This document shows positions 8,435 through 17,767 of a stretch of DNA of 33,889 bases, piece after piece. Numbering within the stretch: the stretch's first letter is position 1; each line of letters starts with the position of its first letter. The translations under genes were made by a program, and so were the position numbers. The stretch covers positions 1 through 33,889 of the forward strand of contig JAIOZV010000017.1 in NCBI GenBank assembly GCA_021740425.1, given 5' to 3'. The notes beneath the pieces are model-generated. The model worked only from the letters and a program-made list of their open reading frames with translations, was not told where the DNA came from and made no database searches. The DNA comes from Bacteroidales bacterium (GTDB taxonomy: Bacteria > Bacteroidota > Bacteroidia > Bacteroidales > 4484-276).

Positions 8435-10245
8435 TACTTCCCATGAAAAAATATTCGATGCTCATCTATCATCAAGCTTTTCGTGACTTTTTGAAGGATT
8501 TACAAAAAGTTGGAGTAGTGGATATTGTTGACAGAGGTATAGCACCTGATGACGAAACCAACTGTGAAATACAGCGTGTGCAGCAATTCGACAGGGTGAT
8601 TAAAATTCTGCAGTCGAAGCTTGAGAAAGATTCTCCCGAAGTAACCGACCTGATGCCGGGTAAAATCCTGAAAATTGTTTTACAAACACAATCCGAGATT
8701 GATGATCTGAAACAAAAGATCATTGTGCTTGAAAAACATTTAAAAAATGTAAAACCCTGGGGAAATTTTAATCCTGAAATAATCGACAAGCTGAAAGATG
8801 AAGGCCTTGGTTTAAGATTTTTTGCTGTATCACAGCGAAAATTTAATGACAAATGGCTTTCTGATTATAATCTTGAGATTATTAGTCATGTTGAAGGGCA
8901 AATTTTTTTTGTAATTATTCAACAAAGTGATGAGAAAATGGAGATTGATGCCGACGAGGTAAAAGCACCAGAAAGGTCTGCACCGGATATCCAAAAAGAG
9001 ATTGAGGATTATAATGCTCAAATCGTTTCTGCAAATAATTATCTGGGAGAACATGCACAAGCGTATTTGCCCAGGGTCATCCAGGCACGCAGTGAAACCG
9101 AAAACAGGATTTCATTTGATCATGTAGTAAAAAATGCAAACAGTGAATCCGAAGACAAACTCAAAATAATCGAAGGCTGGGTGCCAAAATCAAAGATGCC
9201 GGAGCTTGAAGCTTTTTTGGACGAAAATGGAATTTTCTACCTTGCTGCTGATCCTGTAAAAGATGAAAAAGTACCAATTTTACTAAACAACGGAAAATTC
9301 AGCCGGCTTTTTGAACCCATCGGTAAATTGTATTCCCTGCCAAAATATGGAGAGCTGGATTTGATTCCGTTTTTTGCTCCCTTTTTCATGCTGTTTTTTG
9401 GATTTTGCCTTGGAGATGCAGGATATGGATTGCTGTTCCTGATAGCAACCACCTTGTTGAAACCACGGATGAAACCCGACATGAAGAGAATCATGACTCT
9501 CATGCAATGGCTGGGTGGGTCAACTATTATTTTTGGAATTATTACAGGTACTTTTTTTGGTATGAATCTTATCGAACTCACCGATCAGGGAAAAATAAGC
9601 TGGCTAGTGGATGTTCGTGAATATATGCTGGATTCATCCAAAATGTTCTACTTCGCTTTGATATTGGGTGGCATACAAATCATTTACGGGATGTTTATCA
9701 AGGCAGCCAATCAAGCCCGCCAATATGGTTTTAAGTATGCACTTTCAACCATCGGCTGGATTGTTTTAATTCTTGGAAACATTTTTCTTTTTGCCTTGTC
9801 AGGTGTAATCAGTTCTCAAATTAACACCGTCATGTTGTATATTGTTTTTGCCATCAGCGGAGTGCTTATTCTATTTCTGAATAATCCGGAAAAAAACATT
9901 TTTGTGAATTTCGGTGGAGGCCTCTGGGATGTGTATTCGGTGGTTACAGGTGTAATGGGGGATTTGCTTTCCTACATCAGGCTGTTTGCACTGGGTGTAT
10001 CAAGTGCGATACTTGGATATGTATTCAACGATTTGGCCATACAAATGAGTGGAAGTATTCCTGTGCTAAGCCAATTAATTTTCGTTGTGATACTATTGGT
10101 AGGCCACGGCCTGAATATTTTTATGGCAACTTTGGGAGCCTTTGTTCATCCCATGCGTCTCACATTTGTCGAATTTTATAAAAATGCAGGATTTCAGGGT
10201 GGGGGTAAGGCTTACAATCCCTTCAGACACAAGGAGGCAGGTTAA
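8431..10245 (+). CDS. ntpI: V-type ATP synthase subunit I (membrane stator, a-type subunit)
   Basis: A 604-residue protein. The cytoplasmic N-terminal half (about 1-310) contains long helices that dock onto the peripheral stalk. The C-terminal half holds about seven membrane helices forming the ion half-channels against the K ring. The essential stator arginine is seen as R517 in L-S-Y-I-R-L-F-A-L-G. A G-F-C-L-G-D-A-G-Y-G segment near residue 330 marks the first membrane region and is also typical. The start at 8431 is supported by a GGAGG seven bases upstream; a second ATG at 8443 is possible but less well placed. The four-base overlap with subunit D shows coupling. The length is slightly shorter than the roughly 650 residues of many homologues, without an obvious missing part. 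Confidence 0.95.
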   Translation: MILPMKKYSMLIYHQAFRDFLKDLQKVGVVDIVDRGIAPDDETNCEIQRVQQFDRVIKILQSKLEKDSPEVTDLMPGKILKIVLQTQSEIDDLKQKIIVLEKHLKNVKPWGNFNPEIIDKLKDEGLGLRFFAVSQRKFNDKWLSDYNLEIISHVEGQIFFVIIQQSDEKMEIDADEVKAPERSAPDIQKEIEDYNAQIVSANNYLGEHAQAYLPRVIQARSETENRISFDHVVKNANSESEDKLKIIEGWVPKSKMPELEAFLDENGIFYLAADPVKDEKVPILLNNGKFSRLFEPIGKLYSLPKYGELDLIPFFAPFFMLFFGFCLGDAGYGLLFLIATTLLKPRMKPDMKRIMTLMQWLGGSTIIFGIITGTFFGMNLIELTDQGKISWLVDVREYMLDSSKMFYFALILGGIQIIYGMFIKAANQARQYGFKYALSTIGWIVLILGNIFLFALSGVISSQINTVMLYIVFAISGVLILFLNNPEKNIFVNFGGGLWDVYSVVTGVMGDLLSYIRLFALGVSSAILGYVFNDLAIQMSGSIPVLSQLIFVVILLVGHGLNIFMATLGAFVHPMRLTFVEFYKNAGFQGGGKAYNPFRHKEAG

Positions 10246-10313
10246 TGTGGAAATGGAGTGTTGGAGTAATGGGGTAGTGGTGAGTTGTGAGAGATGAGTT
10301 TTGAGCTTAATAG

Positions 10314-10886
<573 letters not shown>

Positions 10887-10917
10887 GAAATTATTAAAAG
10901 ATTGAGGATAGTTTTTT

Positions 10918-10948
10918 GGGATAAGCAACATTGAATGGTGCTGATCCC
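10918..10948 (+). terminator. rho-independent terminator after subunit K
   Basis: GGGAT and ATCCC enclose AGCA/TGCT and CAT/ATG pairs with two A-G mismatches and a TGA loop, giving a 14-base-per-arm hairpin. It is followed by TTTATTTATT on the plus strand. It lies between the convergent subunit K and nnr genes. On the minus strand the hairpin is followed by A residues, so it should act only for the V-ATPase cluster. Confidence 0.65.
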
Positions 10949-10953
10949 TTTAT

Positions 10954-12462
10954 TTATTGAATTTTCCTGAAAGCCTTTCCCAAATTCTCTGTAATATCTC
11001 CGGCAATCAATGCTTGTTGAGAATTTTTTCCTGCTGCAATATCACCGGCCAGGCCATGCAGATAAACCCCCAAAATACAGGCTTCCTGAGGGTGATAATA
11101 TTGTGAGAGCAAACCCAGAATTATGCCCGTTAACACATCACCACTGCCACCTGTGGCCATGCCCGGATTTCCGGTCGAATTGAAAAAACAATTTCCTTCC
11201 GGTGTTGAAATGCAGGTGTGGGCACCTTTTAACACAACGTAAACTTTGTTTTTGGTCGAAAATTCCCGCTGCATTTTATTGCGTTCAAAATTATTGGATG
11301 ACTTCCCGACTAATCTTTCAAATTCCTTTGGGTGGGGTGTGAAAATGCTTCCCGCTTTTACAAAAGAAATCCAGGTTTTATTTTCGCCAAGAATATTTAT
11401 AGCATCTGCATCAAAAAGTATTGGAAGGTTTGCATTCTGAATGAGCAGTTTCAAGGCATTCTGAGTTACTTTTTCCATTCCCAGGCCGGGGCCAACAGCA
11501 ATGGCATTGTACAATCCCAATTCAGGATGTCTGCTGAAAACATTTAAATCTTCATCAATGCTGACCATACATTCGGGAAGGGCTGTTTGGATGATGGGAT
11601 AGCCCGACAAAGGAACATGAGCTGAAACAAGTCCCGCCCCGGTACGCAAAGCAGCTTTGGCTGCCATAAGCGCTGCACCCATCTTGCCATAGCCTCCGGC
11701 TATCAACAAGGCATGTCCAAACGTACCTTTGTGATCAAATTTATTTCGGGGTTTTATTAGTTGAACCGCATCCAGGTTTTCCACAAAATAGTTCCTTACA
11801 TCAGCCACAGCAGTATATTCTTCCATTAAGCCAATCGGTAAAATGTGCCACTCCCCAACAAATCTGTCGTTTTCGGGAAATAAAAATGCATATTTCGGAA
11901 ACTGGAAGGAAAGGGTATAATCTGCCTCCACAACAGCGCCTCCTTTTTGGGTGGAGTTTTCATCACTGAAAAGCCCTGAAGGAGTATCGATGGCAATGGT
12001 AATGGCACCGCTTTTATTGATATGTTGAATCAGCTTTGCAGTAAATCCGTTAACCGGCCTACTCAATCCGGAACCAAAAATGGCATCGATCACCACATCA
12101 TCATTTGAAATAACCGGCAATAAATCGCCCTCCCGAATTTCTCCCAAATTTTTAATATCTGTTTGATCAAGTCTTTTTAAATTGATATTAAAATCATCTG
12201 TTCCTTTTTCGGTAAATCTAACTATCCATACTTCTACTTCATAATCCTTACCTGCCAGTAATCTGGCGATTACCAGTCCGTCGCCGCCATTGTTTCCCGG
12301 GCCGCAAAAAATCTTTATCCGCTGTGTTCTGTCCACATGTTTTTTTATCCAACGGAAACATTGAGTTGCTGCGCGTTCCATCAAGTCGATGGATCGGATG
12401 GGTTCAAATTGTATGGTGTGGGCATCTGCCTCACGAATTTTATCAACAGGTAGAATTTTCAT
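10954..12462 (-). CDS. nnr: bifunctional NAD(P)H-hydrate epimerase / ADP-dependent NAD(P)H-hydrate dehydratase
   Basis: A repair enzyme for hydrated NADH/NADPH. The N-terminal YjeF-type epimerase domain (about 1-210) shows the G-P-G-N-N-G-G-D-G motif and the D-A-I-F-G-x-G segment, and it interconverts the R and S hydrates. The C-terminal ribokinase-like dehydratase domain (about 220-500) shows H-K-G-x-x-G-x-A, A-V-G-P-G-L-G, D-A-D-A-I-N, T-P-H-P-K-E and G-G-S-G-D-V-L-T-G, and dehydrates the S form using ADP. An ATG at 12525 is in frame, but I chose 12462: it gives the usual M-K-I-L-P-x-x-x-I-R-E-A-D start, while the 21 residues before it look unlike the family. The length is 502 residues, normal for the fused enzyme. 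It sits alone, convergent with the V-ATPase cluster. Confidence 0.94.
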   Translation of the reverse strand: MKILPVDKIREADAHTIQFEPIRSIDLMERAATQCFRWIKKHVDRTQRIKIFCGPGNNGGDGLVIARLLAGKDYEVEVWIVRFTEKGTDDFNINLKRLDQTDIKNLGEIREGDLLPVISNDDVVIDAIFGSGLSRPVNGFTAKLIQHINKSGAITIAIDTPSGLFSDENSTQKGGAVVEADYTLSFQFPKYAFLFPENDRFVGEWHILPIGLMEEYTAVADVRNYFVENLDAVQLIKPRNKFDHKGTFGHALLIAGGYGKMGAALMAAKAALRTGAGLVSAHVPLSGYPIIQTALPECMVSIDEDLNVFSRHPELGLYNAIAVGPGLGMEKVTQNALKLLIQNANLPILFDADAINILGENKTWISFVKAGSIFTPHPKEFERLVGKSSNNFERNKMQREFSTKNKVYVVLKGAHTCISTPEGNCFFNSTGNPGMATGGSGDVLTGIILGLLSQYYHPQEACILGVYLHGLAGDIAAGKNSQQALIAGDITENLGKAFRKIQ

Positions 12463-12524
12463 ATCGAGTAAATTGTGCCGTAAAATTAATAAATGAAAAC
12501 AATGTTCCCGAAAGATTGTAAACA

Positions 12525-12557
12525 TAAAAAAAGCCCGATACTTTGTATCAGGCTTTT
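12525..12557 (-). terminator. rho-independent terminator of the LruC gene
   Basis: Read on the minus strand, an 11-base stem (AAGCCTGATAC with GTATCGGGCTT, one G-U pair) encloses a three-base AAA loop and is followed by a T run. It begins 18 bases after the LruC stop. On the plus strand one pair becomes C-A, so the minus direction is favoured. Confidence 0.85.
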
Positions 12558-12574
12558 ATCTGTTTATATTTTAT

Positions 12575-13927
12575 TTATTGCATCTCAGGGTAACCAGGAT
12601 CGGGAAGTGATTCATAGACTTTTCCTGATACTTGATATTCAGGGCTATACCAATCCCATGGATCCCAATTTTCCACCCATCCGCTAAAAGCCGGTTCGTA
12701 GGCTTCACGAATGTCGGTGAACTCAACAGGATACAGGAACAGGTCGTCGGTACCTTCATCAAAATAAACGTCCAAACCCCAGGGATACCCATTCACGGTC
12801 ATGTAAGTATAGTAGCCAACCATCATATTACCGGCTTTGAAGTTGTTGGGATCGAAGGTTAACGGATCAGAAAAATCCATTGCGGTTCCCGCCAAATCAG
12901 GATTGGCCAAAGATGTGGGTAAGAACCAGGGTAAGTGGGTTTCTCTTCCGCGATCCTTACTGTCAAAAATAAAGAGGTTGTTGAGTGGAAGTTCCACATC
13001 CCACCAATCTTCAGCAGGTGAATCGAACACAATTTCCACATCAAATCTTACAGGATAAACAAACGACTGGTCGGCAAAGGTGTTGTAGGTCGGCTGGTAA
13101 TCCTCCACATTTGCTATCAAAATGAAACTTGGGTAATCGCTTGCTTCCGGGCTAATGGATTCGCCATTTACAGTAACCGTTGCAATATCTGCATAGGGTT
13201 CTCCCTCATAGCACCATGAATGTTTGAATGAAATACCCACTCCGCTGCCTCTGTCATCCTGGCTGTTTGCTCCGCTTGCCCGGAGGTATAAAACCATATT
13301 TATTTTTGTTACCTTCCAATCCTCATCGTATGTTCCCATCACATTGTAGTCGAGCACCACATCATTAAAATCGTAATCTGCCATGTTTGGCCATGTGTCT
13401 TCGAAAGCAAGGGTTCCGAATTGTCCTTCGGCAGGATAATACTGATAGGTTTCATCGGTAATGGATTTTAAACCCGGATTGGAAACAACAAAGGTTTGTT
13501 TTGCCTCGAAAGCTTCAGTGGTGAGCTCGCCAACAGTAATTGAAGTTTCGTTGAATGTTATGACCTTGGCCTCTTCATTCGGGATCACCACTGTTATGGA
13601 AGTGCGGTAATTGGCAATTTTATATTTCCTGATAAAAACGCCGTCAGTATTTGACACGCCATCCATAAATTTGATGCCGTTGGGGTATTCACTATAAATT
13701 TCAAAAGTAGTGACTACAGGGTTTTGATTGGCATCAACAAATTTGAGATCGATCAACAGAAACGAGGCTGTGCTCCAGGTAAAGTTTTCAGGAACAACCA
13801 AATCGGTGAATTTCTTGGTGCTTGGATCCGGAGATGCCGGGCTTTCCAAATTTTTCTCGCAGGAAATAGTAATTACAGCTATCAAAGCCATCATTAAAAC
13901 GGAAAAGCTTAATTTAATTTTTTTCAT
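12575..13927 (-). CDS. LruC domain-containing lipoprotein
   Basis: A 450-residue exported protein. The basic N-terminus and hydrophobic stretch end in I-S-C (Cys 23), so it is probably a lipoprotein. Residues 30-160 form an Ig-like or carrier-like beta region. From residue 171 comes the LruC signature: G-T-L-A-F-E-D-x-W-P followed by D-Y-D-F-N-D-V-V-x-D-Y. The Asp-rich string suggests metal (Ca2+) binding. The rest (to about 430) is the beta-rich LruC domain, which includes a second D-F-S-D-P segment. The function of the family is unknown; members are mostly surface or secreted proteins of Bacteroidota and other Gram-negative bacteria. It is bordered by its own terminator and a candidate promoter, so probably a single-gene unit. 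Confidence 0.88.
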   Translation of the reverse strand: MKKIKLSFSVLMMALIAVITISCEKNLESPASPDPSTKKFTDLVVPENFTWSTASFLLIDLKFVDANQNPVVTTFEIYSEYPNGIKFMDGVSNTDGVFIRKYKIANYRTSITVVIPNEEAKVITFNETSITVGELTTEAFEAKQTFVVSNPGLKSITDETYQYYPAEGQFGTLAFEDTWPNMADYDFNDVVLDYNVMGTYDEDWKVTKINMVLYLRASGANSQDDRGSGVGISFKHSWCYEGEPYADIATVTVNGESISPEASDYPSFILIANVEDYQPTYNTFADQSFVYPVRFDVEIVFDSPAEDWWDVELPLNNLFIFDSKDRGRETHLPWFLPTSLANPDLAGTAMDFSDPLTFDPNNFKAGNMMVGYYTYMTVNGYPWGLDVYFDEGTDDLFLYPVEFTDIREAYEPAFSGWVENWDPWDWYSPEYQVSGKVYESLPDPGYPEMQ

Positions 13928-13953
13928 TGGATTCTTGTTTAAATTTAATTGAA

Positions 13954-13961
13954 CAAATATA
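13954..13961 (-). promoter_or_regulatory. candidate -7 promoter element of the LruC gene
   Basis: On the minus strand TATATTTG matches TAnnTTTG exactly, 26 bases before the LruC start. No clear TTTG is found 18-21 bases further upstream. Confidence 0.45.
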
Positions 13962-13986
13962 ACTTCAAATCTTATTGGAAATAAAA

Positions 13987-13998
13987 TACCAATTGGTA
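13987..13998. promoter_or_regulatory. 12-base perfect palindrome upstream of the LruC promoter
   Basis: TACCAATTGGTA is fully self-complementary and lies 25 bases upstream of the -7 element, next to the expected -33 region. It could be a regulator site, but palindromes of this size arise by chance several times in a window this long. Confidence 0.25.
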
Positions 13999-14087
13999 AA
14001 TGTTGCTAAAAAATTGGCAGGTGGGTGTTTTTGGTATCAAATCGATAAAAATCACTTTGAACCTTTGAATGAAATTCTGTTTTTCAG

Positions 14088-14123
14088 AAAAAAAACCGGC
14101 CTGATCATCTGATCAAAGCCGGC
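14088..14123 (-). terminator. rho-independent terminator of the tricorn-type protease gene
   Basis: Read on the minus strand, GCCGG pairs with CCGGC around an inner TGATCA/TGATCA arm, followed by eight T residues. It begins 27 bases after the stop codon. The rest of the gap between this gene and the LruC gene holds only the LruC promoter region. Confidence 0.85.
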
Positions 14124-14149
14124 TTTTAATGAAATAAAACTATTTTTTA

Positions 14150-17100
14150 TTACCTGTCCACAGGAAAGGCTTCATGCTTTGGAAATGCTCTGGGATTTTC
14201 CTGGATTGCCTTCATGATTACTTCCACTGCTTTCATGAGTTGAGTGTCGTATCCTTCCGACATTTTTCTGGAATCGATGTCTATAATTATATCCGGGGTT
14301 ACGCCTTCATTTTCCACAACCCATTCACCTTTGGCATTGTAGATGCGATAATCAGGAGCCGTGAGGCCACCCCCATCAATCAAATCGATGAACATGGAAA
14401 CGCCAACCAAACCACCCCAGGTGCGGGTGCCAATAATCGGTCCCATATTATTGAAGCGGAATTCATAGGGCAATTCATCGCCACCTGAACCCGCATAGCG
14501 GTTGGTAAGGCAGGCCATGTGTGCATCCACTGCCAGCGCCGGAATCATTTGATCTTCTGAATTGCGGCGGGTCCAGTAACCATGTGGTTTTTTGAGCAGA
14601 CGCTGAAGGAATATTTCGGGGTCGAGACCACCACCGTTGAAGCGGCCATCAACAATAAAGCCTTCTTTTTTGGTTTGTGAATAGAAATAGCGTGGGAAGT
14701 CTGTTGCCGATCCATTGTAGGTGTCGGGCAAATATACATAGCCGATTTTTCCATCCGATGCTTTTTCCACTGTTTTGCGATTCCATTCCAGCCAATCGAT
14801 ATAGCGCATGGAGCTTTCACTTCGTGTGGGCTCAACCACTATTTCGCGGGCACCTTCCATAGAGGGGAGGTTGTTTAGGGTCAGGGTTGTCTGCTTCCCG
14901 GCCAGATTGATAAAATAGCTGTAGAAGTTTTTATCGCTTGTAATTTCGGTTCCGTTCACCTTCAGGATGTAATCTCCTTCGTTTACTTCTAATCCGGGCT
15001 TGGCCAGCGGCGGATAAACTTCACGCGACCAGTCTGATTCGGTAAAAATTTTGGTGATCTGATAGCGCTTGCTTTTGGTGTCGGGTTTAAAATTTATTCC
15101 CAACATGCCCACATTTACACGATCTGCCTCCCGCTGAAGATCGCCGCCATAAATGTAGGTGTGAGATGTATTCAACTCGCCTATCAATTCTCCGATAATG
15201 TAGCGGACATCCTGCCTGCAGGAAGCACGATCGATCAGGCTGCCATATTTCACCTTCATCCTGTCCCAGTCCTGACCATGCATTCCGGGTTCGTAATAAT
15301 AGTCGCGCTCCATGCGCCATACTTCATTAAAAATTTGTTTCCATTCTGACTTGGGGTCAAGCCGGAAACTTAATCCTGAAAGATTCAGTTTTGCGGCACT
15401 TTCAGCCGTACTGCCAGATTTAAGAAGGGAAATTTCGTTACCTTTTTTCCAAATGAGATGCGTGCCAAGTGCCGACATTTTGTAGCTGTTGATTCCTTCG
15501 ACAATTGTCGATTCCTTTTGGGTTTCGAAATCGTAGGCATACAAATTCATGGCTTCTACTCCCCGGAATTCAAACTTGTTGAAGTCACCTTCTTCTGCAT
15601 TCAGATAATACAGGGTTGATTCATTTGCCGACAGACTTCTATAATTGCCTTTTTTGAGTGGTAAAGTCTCTATTCGTCCGGCAATACCATCAAAATCAAT
15701 CTCTAAGGGAATGTTCACAGGTTCGGTTTTGTCCTCTCCATTTACTTCATCATTCCTGAAAGGCAGGATGGAGGGGCTATCTGATGTAAGGCTGAGTGCA
15801 TAAATACCTGCAAGGTTTTTATACACCATTTCCCATTCGATATCGCAATAGGTTGGGCTGAAAATGCGGTTTGAGATGAATAACACGTGTTGGCCGTTTT
15901 TAGTAAAAACAGGGTTGAAGTCATGGAAAAGCCCACTGCTGACGTTGTGAATTTCATTGGTTTCCAGCCCGTAAATATAAATTTGGTAAATAAAATTTTC
16001 ATTCATTTTTGAATAGGAGATATAGCGGCTGTCGGGCGACCAGGAAAAATCATAGATTGGTTTTAAGGTAAGCGAAACATCAACATTTTCAAAGTTGGCT
16101 TTATCCACTTTTGTTATTTTTTTAGAATCTACATTCAGAATATAAAGTGTGAGCGTTTGATCGGTAAAAGCAATGTTTTTACTGTCGGGCGACCATTTCA
16201 GGGTGTGCCTGAACCCATCCTTAAAATCGGTCAGTTTTTCGGCCACGCTGTTGCCCTTGGGGTTGACGAGATAAATCTGATACTCGCCGGATTCATCCGA
16301 AAGGTAGGCTATACTTTTGCCATCGGGCGACCACGTTGCAAAACGGTCGCGGGCGCCGCTGTTTTGAGAAATGTTGTAAGTTGCCCCGTTTTGCTGCGGA
16401 ACAGAAAATATTTCGCCACGGGCTTCAACTAAAGCGCGTTTGCCTGCGGGAGAAATATCAAAACTGCTGATTTCTTTATCTGCTTTTTTCAGATAAGGTC
16501 TGGTTTCTTCCATGTCAGCTCTTATTTCCACCTCAATTTTACCAGTATTGCCGCTGGCCAAATCCAGTTTCCAGATATCTCCGCCTTGCTCGTAAACGAT
16601 GGATTTATCATCATTTGAGGGGAAACGTGCATCCCATTCGGTGTGTTTGGTAATTTGCTGTGTTTGATTGTTTTTGGTGTTGTAAGCAAAAATGTTGAGC
16701 ACACGGTCGCGGTCGGAAGTAAAATATATAATATCGCCGATCCACATCGGGATGCGGTCGGTGCCGGTGTAATTTGAGATATTTGTTTCCTCATCGGTTT
16801 CGAAATCATAAATATAAACCTCTTGTGCCAGCCCTCCCTGATAGCGTTTCCAAGTGCGGTTTTCGCGCGAAACTTTGTTGTAGGCAATTTTTGAAGCATC
16901 TGGTGAAAAACTTCCCTGTGCTGCATCATACATGATGAGTTCTTCGAGGTCGGTTCCATCCGGTGAAATCAGAAAAAGTTTTGTATATCTTGTGGTGCTG
17001 TTCCTTCCCGACGAAAAGATGATTTTATTCTTTTCGGGATGCCAGCCTACAACGAGGTCATATCCCGGATGGTAGCTTACACGCCTGATGTTGCCACCAT

Positions 17101-17407
17101 CGGCATTCATTACATAAACATCAGGGTTTCCATCGTACTCGCCGGTGAATGCAATTAATTTTCCGTCGTTTGAAAATTTAGGATTTTGCTCCTCCCCATC
17201 GTTGAAAGTGAGTCTTTGGGCTATACCGCCATCGCTCGTAACTTTCCAGATATCGCCACCAGCCACAAATACCATATTGTCGTTGTGGATGTCGGGGTTG
17301 CGCAGTAAGGGAGTTTGTGCTTTAAGTGAAAAAGCTGTTGACAGGGCAATGAAAAGGATCAGGCTTAATTTGATGCAGGCCTTTTGAAATTTGTTTTTGT
17401 GGTTCAT
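14150..17407 (-). CDS. exported tricorn-type S41 family peptidase
   Basis: A 1085-residue protein, close in length to archaeal tricorn protease (1071). The N-terminus is a signal peptide (hydrophobic core, likely cleavage after K-A-Q near residue 31), so it works in the periplasm or outside, unlike the cytosolic archaeal enzyme. Residues from about 35 to 640 form two beta-propellers, with repeated W-S-P-D-x-K/R-x-I-x-Y-x-S (PD40/TolB-like) blades. A helical C1 region, a PDZ domain (about 770-860) and the S41 serine protease core follow. The tricorn tetrad is complete: S748 and H749 in T-S-H-T-Y, nucleophile S974 in G-S-G-G-D, and E1034 in N-E-G-V-T-P-D. Tricorn enzymes cut peptides into short pieces. 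The promoter and terminator on both sides suggest a single-gene unit. Confidence 0.93.
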   Translation of the reverse strand: MNHKNKFQKACIKLSLILFIALSTAFSLKAQTPLLRNPDIHNDNMVFVAGGDIWKVTSDGGIAQRLTFNDGEEQNPKFSNDGKLIAFTGEYDGNPDVYVMNADGGNIRRVSYHPGYDLVVGWHPEKNKIIFSSGRNSTTRYTKLFLISPDGTDLEELIMYDAAQGSFSPDASKIAYNKVSRENRTWKRYQGGLAQEVYIYDFETDEETNISNYTGTDRIPMWIGDIIYFTSDRDRVLNIFAYNTKNNQTQQITKHTEWDARFPSNDDKSIVYEQGGDIWKLDLASGNTGKIEVEIRADMEETRPYLKKADKEISSFDISPAGKRALVEARGEIFSVPQQNGATYNISQNSGARDRFATWSPDGKSIAYLSDESGEYQIYLVNPKGNSVAEKLTDFKDGFRHTLKWSPDSKNIAFTDQTLTLYILNVDSKKITKVDKANFENVDVSLTLKPIYDFSWSPDSRYISYSKMNENFIYQIYIYGLETNEIHNVSSGLFHDFNPVFTKNGQHVLFISNRIFSPTYCDIEWEMVYKNLAGIYALSLTSDSPSILPFRNDEVNGEDKTEPVNIPLEIDFDGIAGRIETLPLKKGNYRSLSANESTLYYLNAEEGDFNKFEFRGVEAMNLYAYDFETQKESTIVEGINSYKMSALGTHLIWKKGNEISLLKSGSTAESAAKLNLSGLSFRLDPKSEWKQIFNEVWRMERDYYYEPGMHGQDWDRMKVKYGSLIDRASCRQDVRYIIGELIGELNTSHTYIYGGDLQREADRVNVGMLGINFKPDTKSKRYQITKIFTESDWSREVYPPLAKPGLEVNEGDYILKVNGTEITSDKNFYSYFINLAGKQTTLTLNNLPSMEGAREIVVEPTRSESSMRYIDWLEWNRKTVEKASDGKIGYVYLPDTYNGSATDFPRYFYSQTKKEGFIVDGRFNGGGLDPEIFLQRLLKKPHGYWTRRNSEDQMIPALAVDAHMACLTNRYAGSGGDELPYEFRFNNMGPIIGTRTWGGLVGVSMFIDLIDGGGLTAPDYRIYNAKGEWVVENEGVTPDIIIDIDSRKMSEGYDTQLMKAVEVIMKAIQENPRAFPKHEAFPVDR

Positions 17408-17469
17408 GTTGAAGTTTGTTTTGGTGGTTAATTAGATGTATAGATTTATAAATAGAATGAATAAGTTTT

Positions 17470-17486
17470 ACAATCCCCGGGGTTGT
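17470..17486. promoter_or_regulatory. imperfect palindrome in the tricorn-type protease leader
   Basis: ACAATCCCCGGGGTTGT has arms ACAA/TTGT and CCCC/GGGG with one unpaired base, in the untranslated leader between the -7 element at 17520-17527 and the start at 17407. It is much more GC-rich than its surroundings. It could be an operator; no regulator can be named. Confidence 0.25.
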
Positions 17487-17519
17487 TACATTAAACCCTA
17501 ATAAAAGGATTAGAGCAAA

Positions 17520-17527
17520 CAAAGATA
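17520..17527 (-). promoter_or_regulatory. candidate -7 promoter element of the tricorn-type protease gene
   Basis: On the minus strand TATCTTTG matches TAnnTTTG, 112 bases before the start codon. This and the terminator at 17637-17690 account for most of the 360-base gap; bases 17528-17636 and 17691-17767 show no other recognisable element. Confidence 0.4.
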
Positions 17528-17636
17528 AACGAAATGGAGGTATGTGAAATGATGGACGGAATTCAGTAAATATTTTGTTTGTGATTGTAATGATGTAGGA
17601 TGTTGTTTGCTCATATTCAGGCTCATGTTTTTGTTT

Positions 17637-17690
17637 CCCGGCTTAAAAAAGTAAAGCCGGGTCGTCTTTATTTAAAAGACTTCCCGGCTT
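17637..17690 (-). terminator. terminator of the susCD operon with a third, competing arm
   Basis: On the minus strand AAGCCGGG and CCCGGCTT close a long stem that contains GTCTTT/AAAGAC around a five-base loop, followed by TACTTTTTT. Directly after the T run the sequence AAGCCGGG occurs again (17644-17637) and can pair with the same CCCGGCTT arm. It lies 78 bases after the SusD stop. Confidence 0.8.
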
Positions 17691-17767
17691 GTACCAAAAC
17701 TTCAATTATGAGAACTTAAACATTTACCTCTCTGCCAAGAGGATTTTATGTGAAACTAACATGTGTT

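Noticed and set aside
12463-12525. Upstream in-frame start for the NAD(P)H-hydrate repair enzyme
   Set aside because: The extra 21 residues do not resemble the family and run into the region just behind the LruC terminator; the internal start gives the conserved N-terminus.
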